Shown piece after piece: positions 20,546 to 33,300 of a stretch of DNA of 64,000 nt. Location: NCBI GenBank assembly GCA_025617375.2, contig JAMYGW020000010.1:1-64000 (forward strand), read 5' to 3'. Under the pieces are notes generated by a model. It saw only the letters and a program-made list of their open reading frames with translations. It ran no database searches and was not told the DNA's origin. Within the stretch, counting starts at the first letter, position 1, and each line of letters starts with the position of its first letter. Made by a program: the position numbers and the translations under genes. This DNA comes from Acarospora socialis. Its lineage: Eukaryota > Ascomycota > Lecanoromycetes > Acarosporales > Acarosporaceae.

Positions 20546-21104
20546 AGGATGACTACGAATCTACGAATCTACGAATCTACGTGCTCAAAGTCTAATGCAG
20601 CCAGGAAAGCGTTACTCTTACCATATTGGAAGCTTTCATTTTTTGGCTATGACAGGATGTTGGCAAGAAGTATTTATGCTCGAGACGTTTCAAAGCAATA
20701 TATTTCTATAGCTTTTCCCAGTTCACCCAGATCTCGTCATATGACTATGCTAGTGAGTGATGAGCCCAATGAGACCGTGCAGCTGAGCAAAGAATATGTG
20801 ATAGAAGAAACTACAGTGAGATGGCAAGTTGACTTGGCAGCGGCGGCTTCGACTTTGGCCTTGACCTCGACCTCGACCTCGACCTCGAGCTCAACTTCAA
20901 CCTTGGGACATTAAGCAACACACAAGGGGGCTTTGAGGCACTAGTTCTTGATATTTGATATTGAAGGGCCTCGAGTAAGCGCTTAACTCTAACTAGTCCA
21001 AAAGCATGTGGGCGCATGTCTGAAGCGCTTCTTTCCTTGACCGCTGGCTTTGCTAATTCATATAATCCTGTTTGCGCCTCCATCAGTAGACAATAAATTA
21101 ATCA
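20546..21104. other. Intergenic
   Basis: This lies between the methyltransferase and the 3' end of the cofactor D gene. It contains the short CCTCGA repeat and no supported gene. Confidence 0.6.
20863..20888. repeat. Hexanucleotide repeat (GACCTC)n
   Basis: About four tandem copies of GACCTC, followed by imperfect copies (GAGCTCAACTTCAACC). It is a non-coding microsatellite. Confidence 0.8.
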
Positions 21105-24100
21105 TCATACCACCTCTTCAGAATTACCAAGAACATAGAGAGCATCTGCTGCCGAGGTTTGTATCTGTCGAGAGTCAGCAGTCAAGGATGTACAAACGTG
21201 CGATGCATATCACCTTTGGGAAAGGATGCTTGAGCATCTTTGTAAGTTTTGTTTTTGCCTCTTGCCTCAGTGGCCCTGTCTCGGACAGAGCAGCGTAGAT
21301 CTTGACAGCAGTCTCAAGCTTTTGAACGTTGCGGGATTTGAAATGCGACCTCTGTACAACATTATAGACCCCACGCCAGCTGCAATCGTCAGTAATTCCT
21401 TTGTCGCAGCGGACGGATGCACCTACTTGAACGAGACATCGTCGAATTCCTCAAATATTCCAGCATCGAAAAGAAAACCGATGACTTCAAGTGTTGGTAT
21501 CGCCAAGCGATCGTTTGTCAGGCAACGTCCCAGAATCTCGACCAGATCACTGCACAGATTGGGTGCTTGAGCCTCACCTGAGGTGTCCTCGACGTAATCT
21601 ACCAGTGCGAGTCTCGAAGCATGGAGCAATGACTCCGATCCTACTCCTGCAGATGTCACATAGCCCTCCAGAAGCGGTAATCTTAGCCAGCTCTCGGACG
21701 TCAATGACAGCAATTGTCGAAAGTAGGCGTACGAGGAGATCTGGGAAATATCCGAGAATCTGTGTGTATTGTCAGCTATGCGATGAATCGTCGCGCACAT
21801 GAGATTTACTCACGCAACTGGAAGATAGTTCTGACCCAAGACTTCTTGAAGACAGAGCCAGGCACGAAAGCGGACCTTGTCAAGCTTCTCGGCCGCAAGT
21901 CGACAAACACGTCCAAGAAGCTGGCGTCTGTTGTTCTCTTCTCCAAGGAGATCCTTTCTCCATGCTATTGCCACCACATCGATAGCTTGAATCCTGACCA
22001 GAGATCCAACATCACCTCGTTGATCCGTAGTGTAATCGTCGAGCGCCGCATTTAGGGCCTGGATAATCCTTGAATTGAAAACTACAATTCTCAGCAGATT
22101 ATAGATCTCTAGAGCATCCTGCACATACCACCAGATGCCACAACCCCCGTACCCAGACTGCGTACTGCGGCGACTCTAGATTCAAGTTCAACTTCAAGGC
22201 TAGCTCTCGCCACTAACGTGAGAATGATCGTTTCCCGTTCAGCAGTCGAATTGACTGAGTCTTCAGCGAGGAAGTACTTGAAGACAGCACCCAAGGCTGC
22301 AAGGTGCCCCAGACCTCTTCCGGCTCCCCGAGTACGGTTTGCTGTATTTCCTGCCAGGAGGGAGACCCAGGCTCGAACAATTTCTGCTCGTTTGGAAGGA
22401 TCCAGAATGGCAAATAAGTCTTTGCCGGCAGTAGACGCACAGATTATGACTTCGTCCTCCGTACGCAAAAGAGATAGAGATAGGAAGTCAAGAGCCTTCA
22501 GAAGCGATTGTTGCGAGGGTTTTGGCAGGAACGGCCGTCCTTGAGAGGTGGCAGCTGAGGCATGAGCCAGCGATGAGATCAAGCAGCTTATGCCTTCCGA
22601 GGTAAGCTCTGGACGGAGTACTGCGGATGTCAGATCGTCTTCTGATATCGACGAAACGGTACTGAAAACATTCCATAGATCAAATAACTCCTTCCGAGTT
22701 GGTACCAAGGTTCCTGCCAAGGTGGACCCAGGACTTAGCTCCGTAGCATTCTTGACTATAGCAGCTAAAGCCATGAGAAGTCCATGTTTTAGTTCGACTT
22801 CTCCTACCTTCGAACTGTTGAGCTTTTTCATGATAATCTGTACGTTTGACATAATCCCTTCATCTCCTCGTAGTGCACTGAGAGCACCAATGGCAGTGGC
22901 CGCGAGCCTTCGGGACTCGGCGTCAGAGGCGCCAATCCCTCTCCAACCCAGGAGAGCGTCTAATAGGGCGGTCCAGTACGCTTGGTCGAGCTTCGCAGAT
23001 CCGATCACGACCTCTGTCACAGCTTTCGAGCGTCGTGCAACAGCATGATAATCTACGACTTGCACAAGAGGTATTCCTTCTCTGATGGTATCTGGATGTC
23101 TGCCAATGAGCTCTTGAAGCGCCGCTGAAGAGCCTCTTCGGATGTTACCCGACGGATCAACTGAAGCAGACACCACCAGCTCGATAGCCATCACCTGCGG
23201 GATACTCATGGTTTTGTCAACGATGCTGGCGGCACATAAAGCCGCACTGTCAACCGCCAATAGCTCCTTTGTCGTATATCTTCGAGATAACGCCCAGATG
23301 CCGAAGCACGCAGCATCTCGAACATTAGTCCCTATGGAACTACCAGTAGACGAGCGTTGTTCGAAACTAAGCGCCAGTAACAGAGCGTGGAGTATCCGTG
23401 ATAGCATATCCGGAGGGGGCGAGCGTCGGAAGAGGAGATGTGCAAGGGTGAGGACAAGACCTTGCCACTTCAACGGGTTCACAGCTGTCAGATTTCGGAC
23501 TAGAGTGACATTTTTGAGATGGCCGACTCTTGCGTTGGGCAAAGCCAAACCACTTTCAAGGTCATCCCACAAGACATCTTCCTCAAACGTGCCTAGAACA
23601 GCCTCAACGACCTCTGATGCTAGGGCGGTATCTAACTTGAGTGTGATGACGCTCAGCGCTTTGCTCGCAGCATATCTTACAGGGGTATCTTTGTCAGCTA
23701 GATCGGAAAGCAACTGGTCAATGACTTCTTCAAGAATCACATCTTCTATACCGACGTTCTCTATATTCGGAAGTGGTGGGCCAGGTTGCAATGCAAGGAT
23801 TGCCATAGCTCGCAGAATCTTGATCATGATCTTGCGCGCCAGAGCGGAAGACTTGATATGTTGAGACAATGTACCCTCACCCTGGTTCAAGTGCTGGACC
23901 GTATGGAATATCTGAAGTATGAACGGAGCAATTGCTTCTTTCTCTGCTGACTGAAGGATTCCCGCAAGAAATGACAAAACTCCAATGTGGGCGAAGATAG
24001 AAGTCCCTAGAGATTCTTTAGATTCGAAATTGAATGATGATATCGCCCACAGCACGAGAGAGTCAAACAGTCCAACACGGCGCATGTCTGGGCGAAGTGC

Positions 24101-24908
24101 CAGGCGTGCGAGAAGCTTCACTGCAGCTTCCCTTTCCTTGCTTGCGACGCTTAGGTATTTGAAGCAGATGGGTATCAGCCGCCGAGGTATGTCCGCCAGC
24201 GCTGTTGGAAGTTCAAGGCGAAACAAGTTCACTAACTCCATTTTCTGCCTGCAATTGGGCGTTGAGGATATCGACGCCAGATCGAAGGGAGCGAGTAGAA
24301 GATGCGAGAGCCAAAGCAGCATGACGTACCGCTCCTCCCAGATAAGTCGCCCATGATCTATCTCGGTAGGGGCCTTCTCTGAAAGATCCCATGTCTCAAA
24401 AGCATGCAGCAAAGGTTCCAGGTATTGCGGTTCGTTACTGAAGAATCGGGTGATCACCTTCTCACCTCGTATTTTGCACAATGTGTAGAGTAGCCTGCAT
24501 ATTGCTCGTGGCAATGGCACTCTGACGGCGGGTTTTGCGATGGCCGACAAACAGTAGAAGTCACCATGGCGGACCAGATAAGTCAGATATGCGTCTATCA
24601 AAGGAGGCACAAGACTAGCCAGATGTGGATCGAGGAGCTGCGGCCACTCTTGGAATGGCTCGAGCTAGGGTTGAGGACATCTCAGCGAATTCGACTGAGA
24701 TCGAGACTTGGAGACTACATACCAGCTGGATCAGGCTATCAGTGTAGCTTCTTCCCACCGTTCTGCGCGCTCTCCGACTCTGATTCTGACCCTCGTCTGG
24801 CGAGGATGTCTTCTTCCTGAGGAAGTTCGGTAGTCTGCTCTTGAGCTCCGAGAGGAGGTTTTCGGAAGCTTTTTGCAATTTGATGTCCCTCTCAGCTGGG
24901 GCGTCCAT
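21105..24908 (-). CDS. Tubulin-folding cofactor D
   Basis: Six exons: 24908-24723, 24664-22129, 22081-21814, 21759-21427, 21379-21214 and 21164-21105, all GT..AG and all keeping frame, giving 1,182 residues. This is the usual length for fungal cofactor D (Alp1/Cin1, human TBCD). Recognisable parts are EPFQEWPQLLDPHL, the hallmark WEERYVMLLWLSHLLLAPFDL, a long HEAT-like helical body (DTPVRYAASKALSVITLKLD), RLALVDYVEDT, and the C-terminal HPFPK joined by the last intron to the AADALYVLGN end. Cofactor D captures beta-tubulin and, with cofactors E and C, assembles alpha/beta dimers in the cytoplasm. The last intron (GTGATA..CTCGACAG) decides the C-terminus; without it the frame would end at 21175. 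Confidence 0.92.
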
Positions 24909-25525
24909 TCCCCCGGGTGCATGTATAGTGTTCGTAAGAACCTACGTATGCGGCTGAGAAGGCTGGTGCGCCATTAGTTGAGGCAGTGCAACGACTACAA
25001 AGATAACGAACAAGAGAAAAGCAACAAGCACGCCACGGATCCCTTATCTTGCAGCTGTTCAATCACATCGGTTATCTCGCGAAGATATCTTTTGCTTGTC
25101 CAAACAATATATCAGAGCTGCTCATGTTGCCTTAAAGTACCAAATACTGTATCTTTCTGGAGGACTCCATACACCAACGGAAACATAAGGCACAATTCCG
25201 ACTGTAAAAGCATGGGTATACGTGTAATTGAATATTTTACTTACGCAATGCAAATCTTCCTATGTTACTGTAGACAACGTCGTAACTCCAACGAGTATTT
25301 ATACTATACCTCTGTCCATTGTTCTCTTGGGCACCGCGCATCGAGTATTGTCCCTAATTTCGCATCGGGACTCGTTCCTCTTTAGTTTTGATACCTGACC
25401 CTCTTCAAGGAAGTACTCGAATTGTTGTTTGGCTAGAGGAATGCGGTTCGCTTGAACATCTCCGAGGGCCTTGGTTGATACAGTAATCGATTATATTAAA
25501 TAAAACTTCCAGCTTGGATGCTCCT
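24909..25525. other. Intergenic, divergent promoter region
   Basis: This region separates the start of cofactor D (minus) from the start of the Zn2Cys6 gene (plus). Open frames are short and not protein-like. No gene is seen. Confidence 0.6.
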
Positions 25526-28292
25526 ATGGCGCAGGCCCCAGAGACGGAGGACAACCACCCAATATACCGCTCCGGAGATTCGGTCCAAACTTCGATTGCT
25601 AAAGCACCTAAAGCAACCTTCAAACCCAAGTTGAGAAGTCGTGACAAAGATTCCGCTGCGTCAGCCAAACGGAGATGCGTCAGCACCGCTTGCATCGCCT
25701 GTCGCAGACGGAAATCCAAGGCATGTAGTCCTTCCAACCTATGACACGGCTCCATGCCTGACTCTTACGTACAAAATGTGACCCGTGCTGAGTTGGATGG
25801 ATGGCGTAGTGCGACGGCAACACGCCGAGTTGTGCCGCCTGCTCGTCCGTTTACGGGACTCAGTGCGTCTATGACCCAAACTCAGACCACCGGCGCAAGG
25901 GCGTGTACAAGAAGGATATCGACAACCTCAAAACCCGTAATTCGACCTTACAAACATTGATTCAAGCCATTCTGAATTATCCAGAGGACGAAGTCGCGGA
26001 GCTGATCCGGCAGATTCGAACATGCGAGAGCCTGGACGATGTGGCAGAGTCTATACTTGCCAAGGACAACAGCTTCGGGGAAGAAGAGGATGAGCTCGAT
26101 TCCCCTGTATACGGGAATGGCCTCCCGGCCAAGGTCCCTAAATTCGAAACGGAATTGTCGGGGAAAATGGGAGCGTTACGGCTGGACAACGGGTCGGTCA
26201 GGTTCATTGGAGGCACTTCGAATTTGATCTTCTTGGGTCCTGGCTCGGATGGGGAAGAGGCGGTAGCCTCGAGCAGCAGCGTTCAGCCATATAAGCAGCA
26301 AGAGGACCCAATTACCTCTTGGACCGACGTCACAGCGGACCCGGAACTCATCGTTCATCTGATGAACATGTACTTTACATGGCACTACACCTACTTCACG
26401 ACGCTGTCAAAACATCTGTTCTATCGGGACTTTCTCATGGGAAAGCCGACGCAAGAGACACGACGCAAAACCGAATACTGCACGTCGCTCTTGGTTAATA
26501 CAATGCTGGCTCTCGGCTGCCATTTTACCTCCTGGCCGGCAGCGAGAGCAGACCCGCAGGACTCTGCAACAGCCGGCGATCACTTCTTCAAGGAGGCCAA
26601 GCGATTAATACTGGAGAATGACGAACATGAGAAACCGAGGTTGGCCACGGTGCAAGCGCTCGCGTTGATGTCCGTACGCGAAGCTGGTTGTGGACGTGAG
26701 GCAAAGGGCTGGGTGTACAGCGGAATGAGTTTTCGGATGGCGTGCGATCTCGGTCTCAACGTCGGCTCCAGTGGTCTCACAGCCCATCGTGACTCCAGTC
26801 TGAATGAAGAGGAAGACGACGCCAGGAGAGTTACCTTCTGGGGTTGTTTTCTGTTCGATAAGTAAGTCTCGTCGCGAACCTGTCTTGACCTGTCCTGACG
26901 TAATTCTACTTGATAGGTGCTGGTCAAATTACCTTGGTCGTCAACCCCAACTTCCACTGTCGAGTATAACCGCGGCGAGATACGACGTATTTCCCGACGA
27001 GGACGCTGATATCTGGTCCCCTTATACTGATTCTGGTTTGAGCCAAGCGCATTCTCAACCCTCGCGAACGCGAGCGGTAGCCTTACAGATATCATTCCTA
27101 TGTGAAATCAGCAGTGATTTACTCATACATTTCTATCACCCGACGCATATCGATAAGCCCGTCGGAAGGCAAGCGGAACTCAAACGCCTGACCGAGCTGC
27201 ATACCAGACTCGAGGCGTGGCGCAAGAACCTGCCGAAGGAGATGGAAGCAAAGGAAGGCCAACTGCCCAGTGTGCTCGTTATGCAGTAAGCTATTAGAAG
27301 CGATTTCAACAATACACAAAGCAGATGACAGCTACTGATTCGGTGCCAGCATGTTTTTTCAACTACTTTTCATTCACCTGTATCGACCCTTTCTCAAGTA
27401 CAATCAGGCAACCTCCCCCTTGCCGGCTCATGTCTCACCACGCAAGATATGCACCCACGCGGCTGCGATGATCTCTAAGCTTTTGCGCCTCTACAAGCGG
27501 ACTCATGGTCTACGGCAGATCTGTAATATTGCTGTCTACATCGCCCACTCGGCCTGTACAATACACTTGCTTAATCTACCGGACAGAAACGCGAAAAGAG
27601 ATATTATACACGGTGTGAAACACTTGGAGGAGATTGCGGAGTCATGGCTCTGCGCACGGAGGACACTGGGTATACTGAGTACTCTGGCGAAACGATGGAA
27701 AATAGACATGCCGGAAGAAGCAGCTACGATTCTAGCGCGTACGGATGCCAGATATGGGCTCTACCATTCGGAAGGTCATCATTCCCCAAGGTCCGAGATC
27801 ATGTCTCCTGCACCCGCACAGCCATTGTCGCCACCTGTTCCCATGGCGGGCCAGAGCAACTTGATGGATGGGACGCGCGACCACGGCGATCTCATTGGCG
27901 GCAACCTCGCATCGATACACGGCGCCCAGCAACCTGGCCTACGTGTGTCCGTACACCCTTCTGCGACGGCCGAGCCACAACGGCTACCGCGGCCAAGCAG
28001 ATATGGTTTATCGCAGGCGCAAGAAGAGCTCTGGAATCAGGACGCGGCGTCGCGGGGAGCTGCTGCTTCGGCGCAAATGTCGCCTTCGACGCTCTTCGGT
28101 GGTGTTGATACACTCGTGCAGGACCACGAGGGCTGGTGGGTCAAGGACCAGTTCGTGTTGGAGCACGGCTTCGGCAACTGGAACGGTCTCGAGTCGGACA
28201 TGAACCTACTGGGCAACGGTGCGCCCGGCAGTGGATACGTTGTTGATGGGGTCAACTCCTACAACTTGAGCGAGAGCGATATGTATGTGTGA
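25526..28292 (+). CDS. Zn2Cys6 transcription factor with fungal-specific domain
   Basis: Exons 25526-25720, 25810-26861, 26917-27285 and 27350-28292 give 852 residues from the ATG at 25526. The binuclear zinc cluster is CIACRRRKSK joined to CDGNTPSCAACSSVYGTQC, split by intron 1. That intron begins GCATGT rather than GT (25721) and ends GTAG at 25809; the join restores the cluster, so it is an apparent GC-AG intron. A coiled linker (KKDIDNLKTRNSTLQ) follows, then the middle homology domain (YFTWHYTYFTTLSKHLFYRDF, WVYSGMSFRMACDLGLN, RRVTFWGCFLFDKCWS, LGRQPQLP) and a segment ending LSTLAKRWKIDMP. This pattern is typical of the NIT4/NirA-like group. It acts in the nucleus on CGG-type sites. The target pathway is unknown; nearby promoters at 13.5 and 18.6 kb carry such triplets. 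Confidence 0.88.
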
Positions 28293-28842
28293 TATGTGAT
28301 ATGGTTGTTTTATGGTGTGCAATTTAGCGTTACAAGCCTGTACTGGGTAACTTCATGACAGACAACGAACCATAAGGCCATTGACGTAATGATACCTACT
28401 GAAAGCAAGATGTTGTACTCGTGTCTACAATCGGAGACCAAACTCAAGGCCGTGGTCGGTCAGTCACCTATGCAAGGTTTGTTTCTTGTTCCCGTTACCG
28501 TCAATTAGACTGATATGGGCCCGATGGATCTGCTAATTAAGCCCTCAAATTCTTGGTAATATGTTGGTGTACGGGCATCGTGGAACGTGAGACGGTTGCT
28601 GCTCTCATTGGGCGTTGATGTAGGATGTAAGTATGTAATAATAATTCGAGTTCGAGAATCAAATATCTTACGGTACTTTTCATACTCTGGTAACTTATAT
28701 ATACCGTACCCGCACTTTAACCTCAATCCCGCGTCGCCTCTGAGTAAGGCATGTGAATAGCATTTTGGTGTGACTTACTTCCATTCCCTTCCCTCACCCT
28801 GTCTTTTTCATCACCGTCGCCTGCAGGAGCTACGACCTGAAT
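28293..28842. other. Intergenic
   Basis: This is 0.55 kb between the Zn2Cys6 and bZIP genes, both on the plus strand. Pyrimidine-rich sequence lies just before the bZIP start. No gene is seen. Confidence 0.6.
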
Positions 28843-29715
28843 ATGTCAAACGTTGTAAGTAGACGTCCCCTGGCGGATACTACTAGCCACTCAGCCCGGG
28901 CCCAAAGCAGTCACCGGCAAGTGGTCATTGGTTGACGATAGTTGCAGGAAAAGGCGAATCTTGCTCGGATTCGTGACAACCAGCGCCGGTCACGGGCACG
29001 ACGAAAAGAGTATCTACAAGAATTGGAGGGCAAATACCGCAATTGCGAGCTTCTCGGGGTCGAAGCATCCTCCGAGATCCAGGCGGCCGCGCGACGAGTG
29101 GCCGAGGAGAATAAACTTTTACGACTGTTGTTGCTTCAACGAGGCGTACCGGAGTCGGAGATCGATGATTATCTTGGGAGATCCTTCGACCAACATCAAG
29201 CTACATCCGGGCCGACTACGCTGGACTCGATGTTGAGTGCGCGCAAACCATGCAGTGGAGAGAGGCCTGGGTGTAGTCCTCACCTCTCAGCAAGCTCGTC
29301 AACTTCCGTTCACTCGAAGCCCATCTCAATATCGCCGCCAGTCGTTACAAATCTCAGTGCACATAGCCAACAAGGTCCTATAGTCTGGTCGGACCTGAGC
29401 CTGGCTACATCCGCTCAATTATACCCCGATACAGACGTGGTGTTCAAGGTCGATGACTTTTCGAGGACGGGCCACGAGTTAGCCCCCGCAGCTTCGGACC
29501 TTTGGCCTGAACCAACCAGTTATGAATTTTCCAAGGAGATCAATGTCGACGCTAACATGTCGTCTTGCACCTTTGCCACAAACATTATCCGGGATATGAG
29601 CACAGGCGTTAGCTCGGAGCAAGTCAAAGTGGAACTGGGTTGTGCTTCAGATATGGACTGTAAAGTCGACAACTCTACTCTCTTTCGAGTCATGGACAGA
29701 TATAGTGGGCAATGA
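28843..29715 (+). CDS. bZIP transcription factor
   Basis: A four-codon first exon (28843-28854, MSNV) is joined across a 93-nt intron (GTAAGT..AGTTGCAG) to 28948-29715, giving 259 residues. The basic region is DNQRRSRARRKEYLQEL, with the N-x7-R pattern that contacts DNA, followed by a short leucine-rich coil (EENKLLRLLLLQRGVPESEI). The rest is Ser-rich and disordered with a few acidic patches. This class (NQRRSRARRKEY) is common in filamentous ascomycetes and often lies beside metabolite genes. It should dimerise and bind DNA in the nucleus; targets are unknown. The tiny first exon is supported because it supplies the only nearby ATG in frame. Confidence 0.85.
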
Positions 29716-30307
29716 GAATAATGTGAACAGTCGTTGTCTGGTGGGTGGTGTCAGCAGGTTTCTTGGTGTCACCATAGACGAAGCATCGTCATCAATGCAT
29801 TGCAGTATTCTGGGGTACACGAATTACAGTATCTGAGCCTCAAAATGAACTCTAGGTGTCTAAGAGGTAGCACTGTATCCACCGCGTTGGGTTAGACGAA
29901 CCAACATTCCTGGCCGCAACCGGTCGGCTATCGCCAACAGCATCTTCTCAGTCCGGGGTTGCAAACCAAAAGATTACCCAGATGGATACTCTCCATTGGC
30001 GCTGGACGTTGTTGCGAAAGGACTATTTCGTGACCGCTTTCAGAATGCGGCCTACTTGATCGAGGTGCCTGACATAGTTGACCATATCCCAACAATTCGC
30101 TGCTTTCGTCTAATAGACAAAGTAGACAAAGAATGGATGTGATCAGCTCTCGTTCTACCTTTATGTTGCTCGAGAGACAAATCGCCATTGGTAGTATGCG
30201 CGACTCTTTGCATATACATCCTCGCTCACCAAGCTTGGGATATGTTGATGCCTCGTGGCTTCTAATTTCCAGAGCCAGCAGCAGACCTCAACGAAAAAGC
30301 AACGGCA
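29716..30307. other. Intergenic
   Basis: Short open frames on both strands, none protein-like. It contains the upstream region of the tandem C48-like gene. Confidence 0.55.
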
Positions 30308-33300
30308 ATGGCTCCAATCAGACCTTCAGGAAGGCCGAGTGCGATTGGAGATACAGGCCGTACCCCAGAAGAGCCATCTCAAGCCGACAACCAACGCTGG
30401 GACACGTCCTCTCTTTCTCTCGCATCACCCAACGCTCTAACGCCCATCGCTGTCCCAACGTTGGCTCCGATACCCTCTCCTCTCGCCATTTTCTTGGGGT
30501 CTGATGCGTGGCTTCTAAGACTCGTGGATGAGCGAGCATCACCTTGTGTAAGAGACCTTTTCGGCAGAATTCGACAAGTCAACTTGGACCAGGATGTAAA
30601 CTTCGATCTCTCGGAAATAATGCTTGTCGGTTCTCTCCCCACGATATCGCCGTTATCGGCAGATCGTGAGACTGCTTTCGTGGTTTACCTCGAGCGGCGA
30701 AAGCATGACATGGTAGAGGAAGAGCAAGGTCATGATCTCGCGACGAGCTTCGAGCTTCGATATGAGTGGATCCGCAACAATAACCACTTCATCAGACCGT
30801 ACGTCTCTTACTTATCTTAGCGAGAATGATCCTGATATAACGTTTCTAGTGACGCTGTTCGACCTATGTCTCGACGACCGTCAGCGCAGCCGGGCCAAGT
30901 CATGCCACGTTGGGGTAGTTCTTTAGAAATCAGAAGACTCCCCAGCACCAACTCCGCTGACGGCACGAGTCAGTGTTTCTTCATCTTTAATTCCGCCAGC
31001 ACGAGTCTGTGGGTCAATGGCGTAATGTACGGCACGAGTGCCGTCGTAGGTCCTTTACCCGACTTTGCCGTCATTGAGACTGGCAAGGCTGCAGTATTCT
31101 GGTGGCACACGGACAAGAGTATCGATTACTTACCCAGTCTGAAAGATGAGGTTTGATTTGTCTTAAGCTATCCTCCAGACGCTTTGCTGACAGCTGCACT
31201 AAGATTGGCGAGTCTAAGAAACGTCCTTTGAGTATCGGTGACGGCTACATGAACCTTGCCAACTTTTGCCCACCAAAGAAACAAAGATTGACTGAAGGTA
31301 AGCTTTTTCAGTCTCGATTTATTCCAGTCGTACTTTGAGAAGAGACGTTTAACAGGCTCTAGGGTCTGAACGTCCACGCGAAACGGCTGTGGTGGGGACT
31401 AGTCCTTCAGACGTACCCGCATCGCACCCAGGCCGACCTCCGAGGAATCCGTCGCCTCCACCTCTAGCGCCACCGCGAATGCCGCGACCGCCCCCAGGAA
31501 TCCATCCATGGCCAGGTCCACCGCGAAAGAGGGGCTTCGAGTCGCCCAAAGGACCCCCTCCACCGCCGCCGTTGGATCCTCCGAATAAGCCAGGTCAAAC
31601 CCCAAAAGTACCACCATCAGGCCCCGTCCCATCATCGGGCCCTCCACGACCGCAAACGCCGCCGCAAACGCCGCCGCAAACGCCGCCGCAAACGCCAGGT
31701 AGAATCCCAAAGCGACCGTCCTCAGGCCCTCCACCGCCCACGACACCGAAAACGCCAGAGAAACCCCCAAAACGACCGTCATCGGGCCCCCCACCACCTC
31801 CTACGCCGCCGAAAACGCCAGTTAAACCTCCAAAAAGACCGTCTTCGGGCCCTGCACCGCCTCCCACGGATCCGCCGAAGAAGCCAGGTAAAACCCGAAA
31901 ACGGCCGTCGTCAGGCCCTGCACCGCCGGTCAACAAGCCGCCAACCAAACGAAAGTCAACCTTGTTGGAATCTGTCTCCCGCTATAGCATAGCCGCCTGG
32001 CGGCATGAATTTCAGAGGCGCTTGAAAGAGATGCAAACTAAAGCATCCAAGACACCGGATGACGCCAACTCAGCCCACCAGGTAGTGTCCTCAGTCTTTG
32101 GATATGATGATCCTGCCATGGCAATCGCAAGTGTGTGGGAAGGTTTGAAATTTGAGGGCGTCAACTACGCATTTGGCGACCCCCGTCTTTTCCAGTATGC
32201 CAGGCGAATAATGTGGTTGAATTTGTCTTGTGTTGGAGCGCCCCATCCCCTGATAATGCCGTTGGTGTTCTCTGAGAGTTTCAAAGATCCTGAGCCCGAA
32301 GAGGAGACAGACGTGAAACCAGTTCCACCAACAAAGTCAGTCGACCAAATGAAGAAAGAGCAGCAAGAGATTCTCGACGCGGAACGCCTTGCTATCAAAA
32401 CGAGAATGGAAACCAAATCGGGCGCCGAAAGGTGGGACCCAGGACCTAAGCAGTTTGTTTTGGCACTTGCACAACGAGACCCCTCCAGCGAAACTGGGGT
32501 CTCGATAACGTACATGAACAGCGGATCGGTACCGTCACAAGGAATCATACGTGCAGCAGCTCGCAACATCGTCAGAAACTCATCCTGGATGCCTGAGGGG
32601 ACCTGGCTCAGCTTTTCTCGGGAAATTTGGCAGACAGTTCCCCAGCAAGCGGACAAGTCGACGGGTGGCACGAACCTGGTCATGAATGCCTGGGCTCATA
32701 TGTTGAACCTCATCGTCAATGAGACGTGGTCGATTTCGAGTGAGGAGCAGAACAAATTCTACGAAGAGGCCCGCACCGTCATCAACCTTGCTCTCCGGGG
32801 GCACATGAACGGCAACACTATCCTTAGCTTTCTTACAGGTTACGAGTATGCACGATATCAAAGCACAGCCCATGCTCACGAGCTCCCTCCAAATATGCAG
32901 TCTGCTTTCATGAACCATGATGTTCTAAGCGATATCGTGGATCGTATGAAAAAGGAGGACAACAAGGTAGGAAGTGGGCCTGCAGCACCTCCGCCCACTA
33001 CAGCACCTCCGACGGCTCCGGTGCCAAGCACTGGAACTGGGCCTATCGTCAAACCTCCATCGACCATTCAGAAGCCTCCATCGACCACTAATAAGCCTCC
33101 ATCGACCACTAAAAAGCCTCAATCGAACACTAAGAAGCCCGGGCCCCAACCCCCGCCAGCGTCAACCAGCGTACCAGCTGGTGGAATACGTATCAAGGGG
33201 AAAACCGAGTGGGCTACAAAATTGCAGAATAGCCTTGACGCTTGTCAAGCAAAGTACAAAGACCTGAACAAGAACGAGTTGCATACCGTCGCGAAGGAGG

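Noticed and set aside
24978-25385. 135-codon plus frame between cofactor D and the Zn2Cys6 gene
   Set aside because: Cys/Tyr-rich random-looking sequence in the divergent promoter, with no splice partner or motif.
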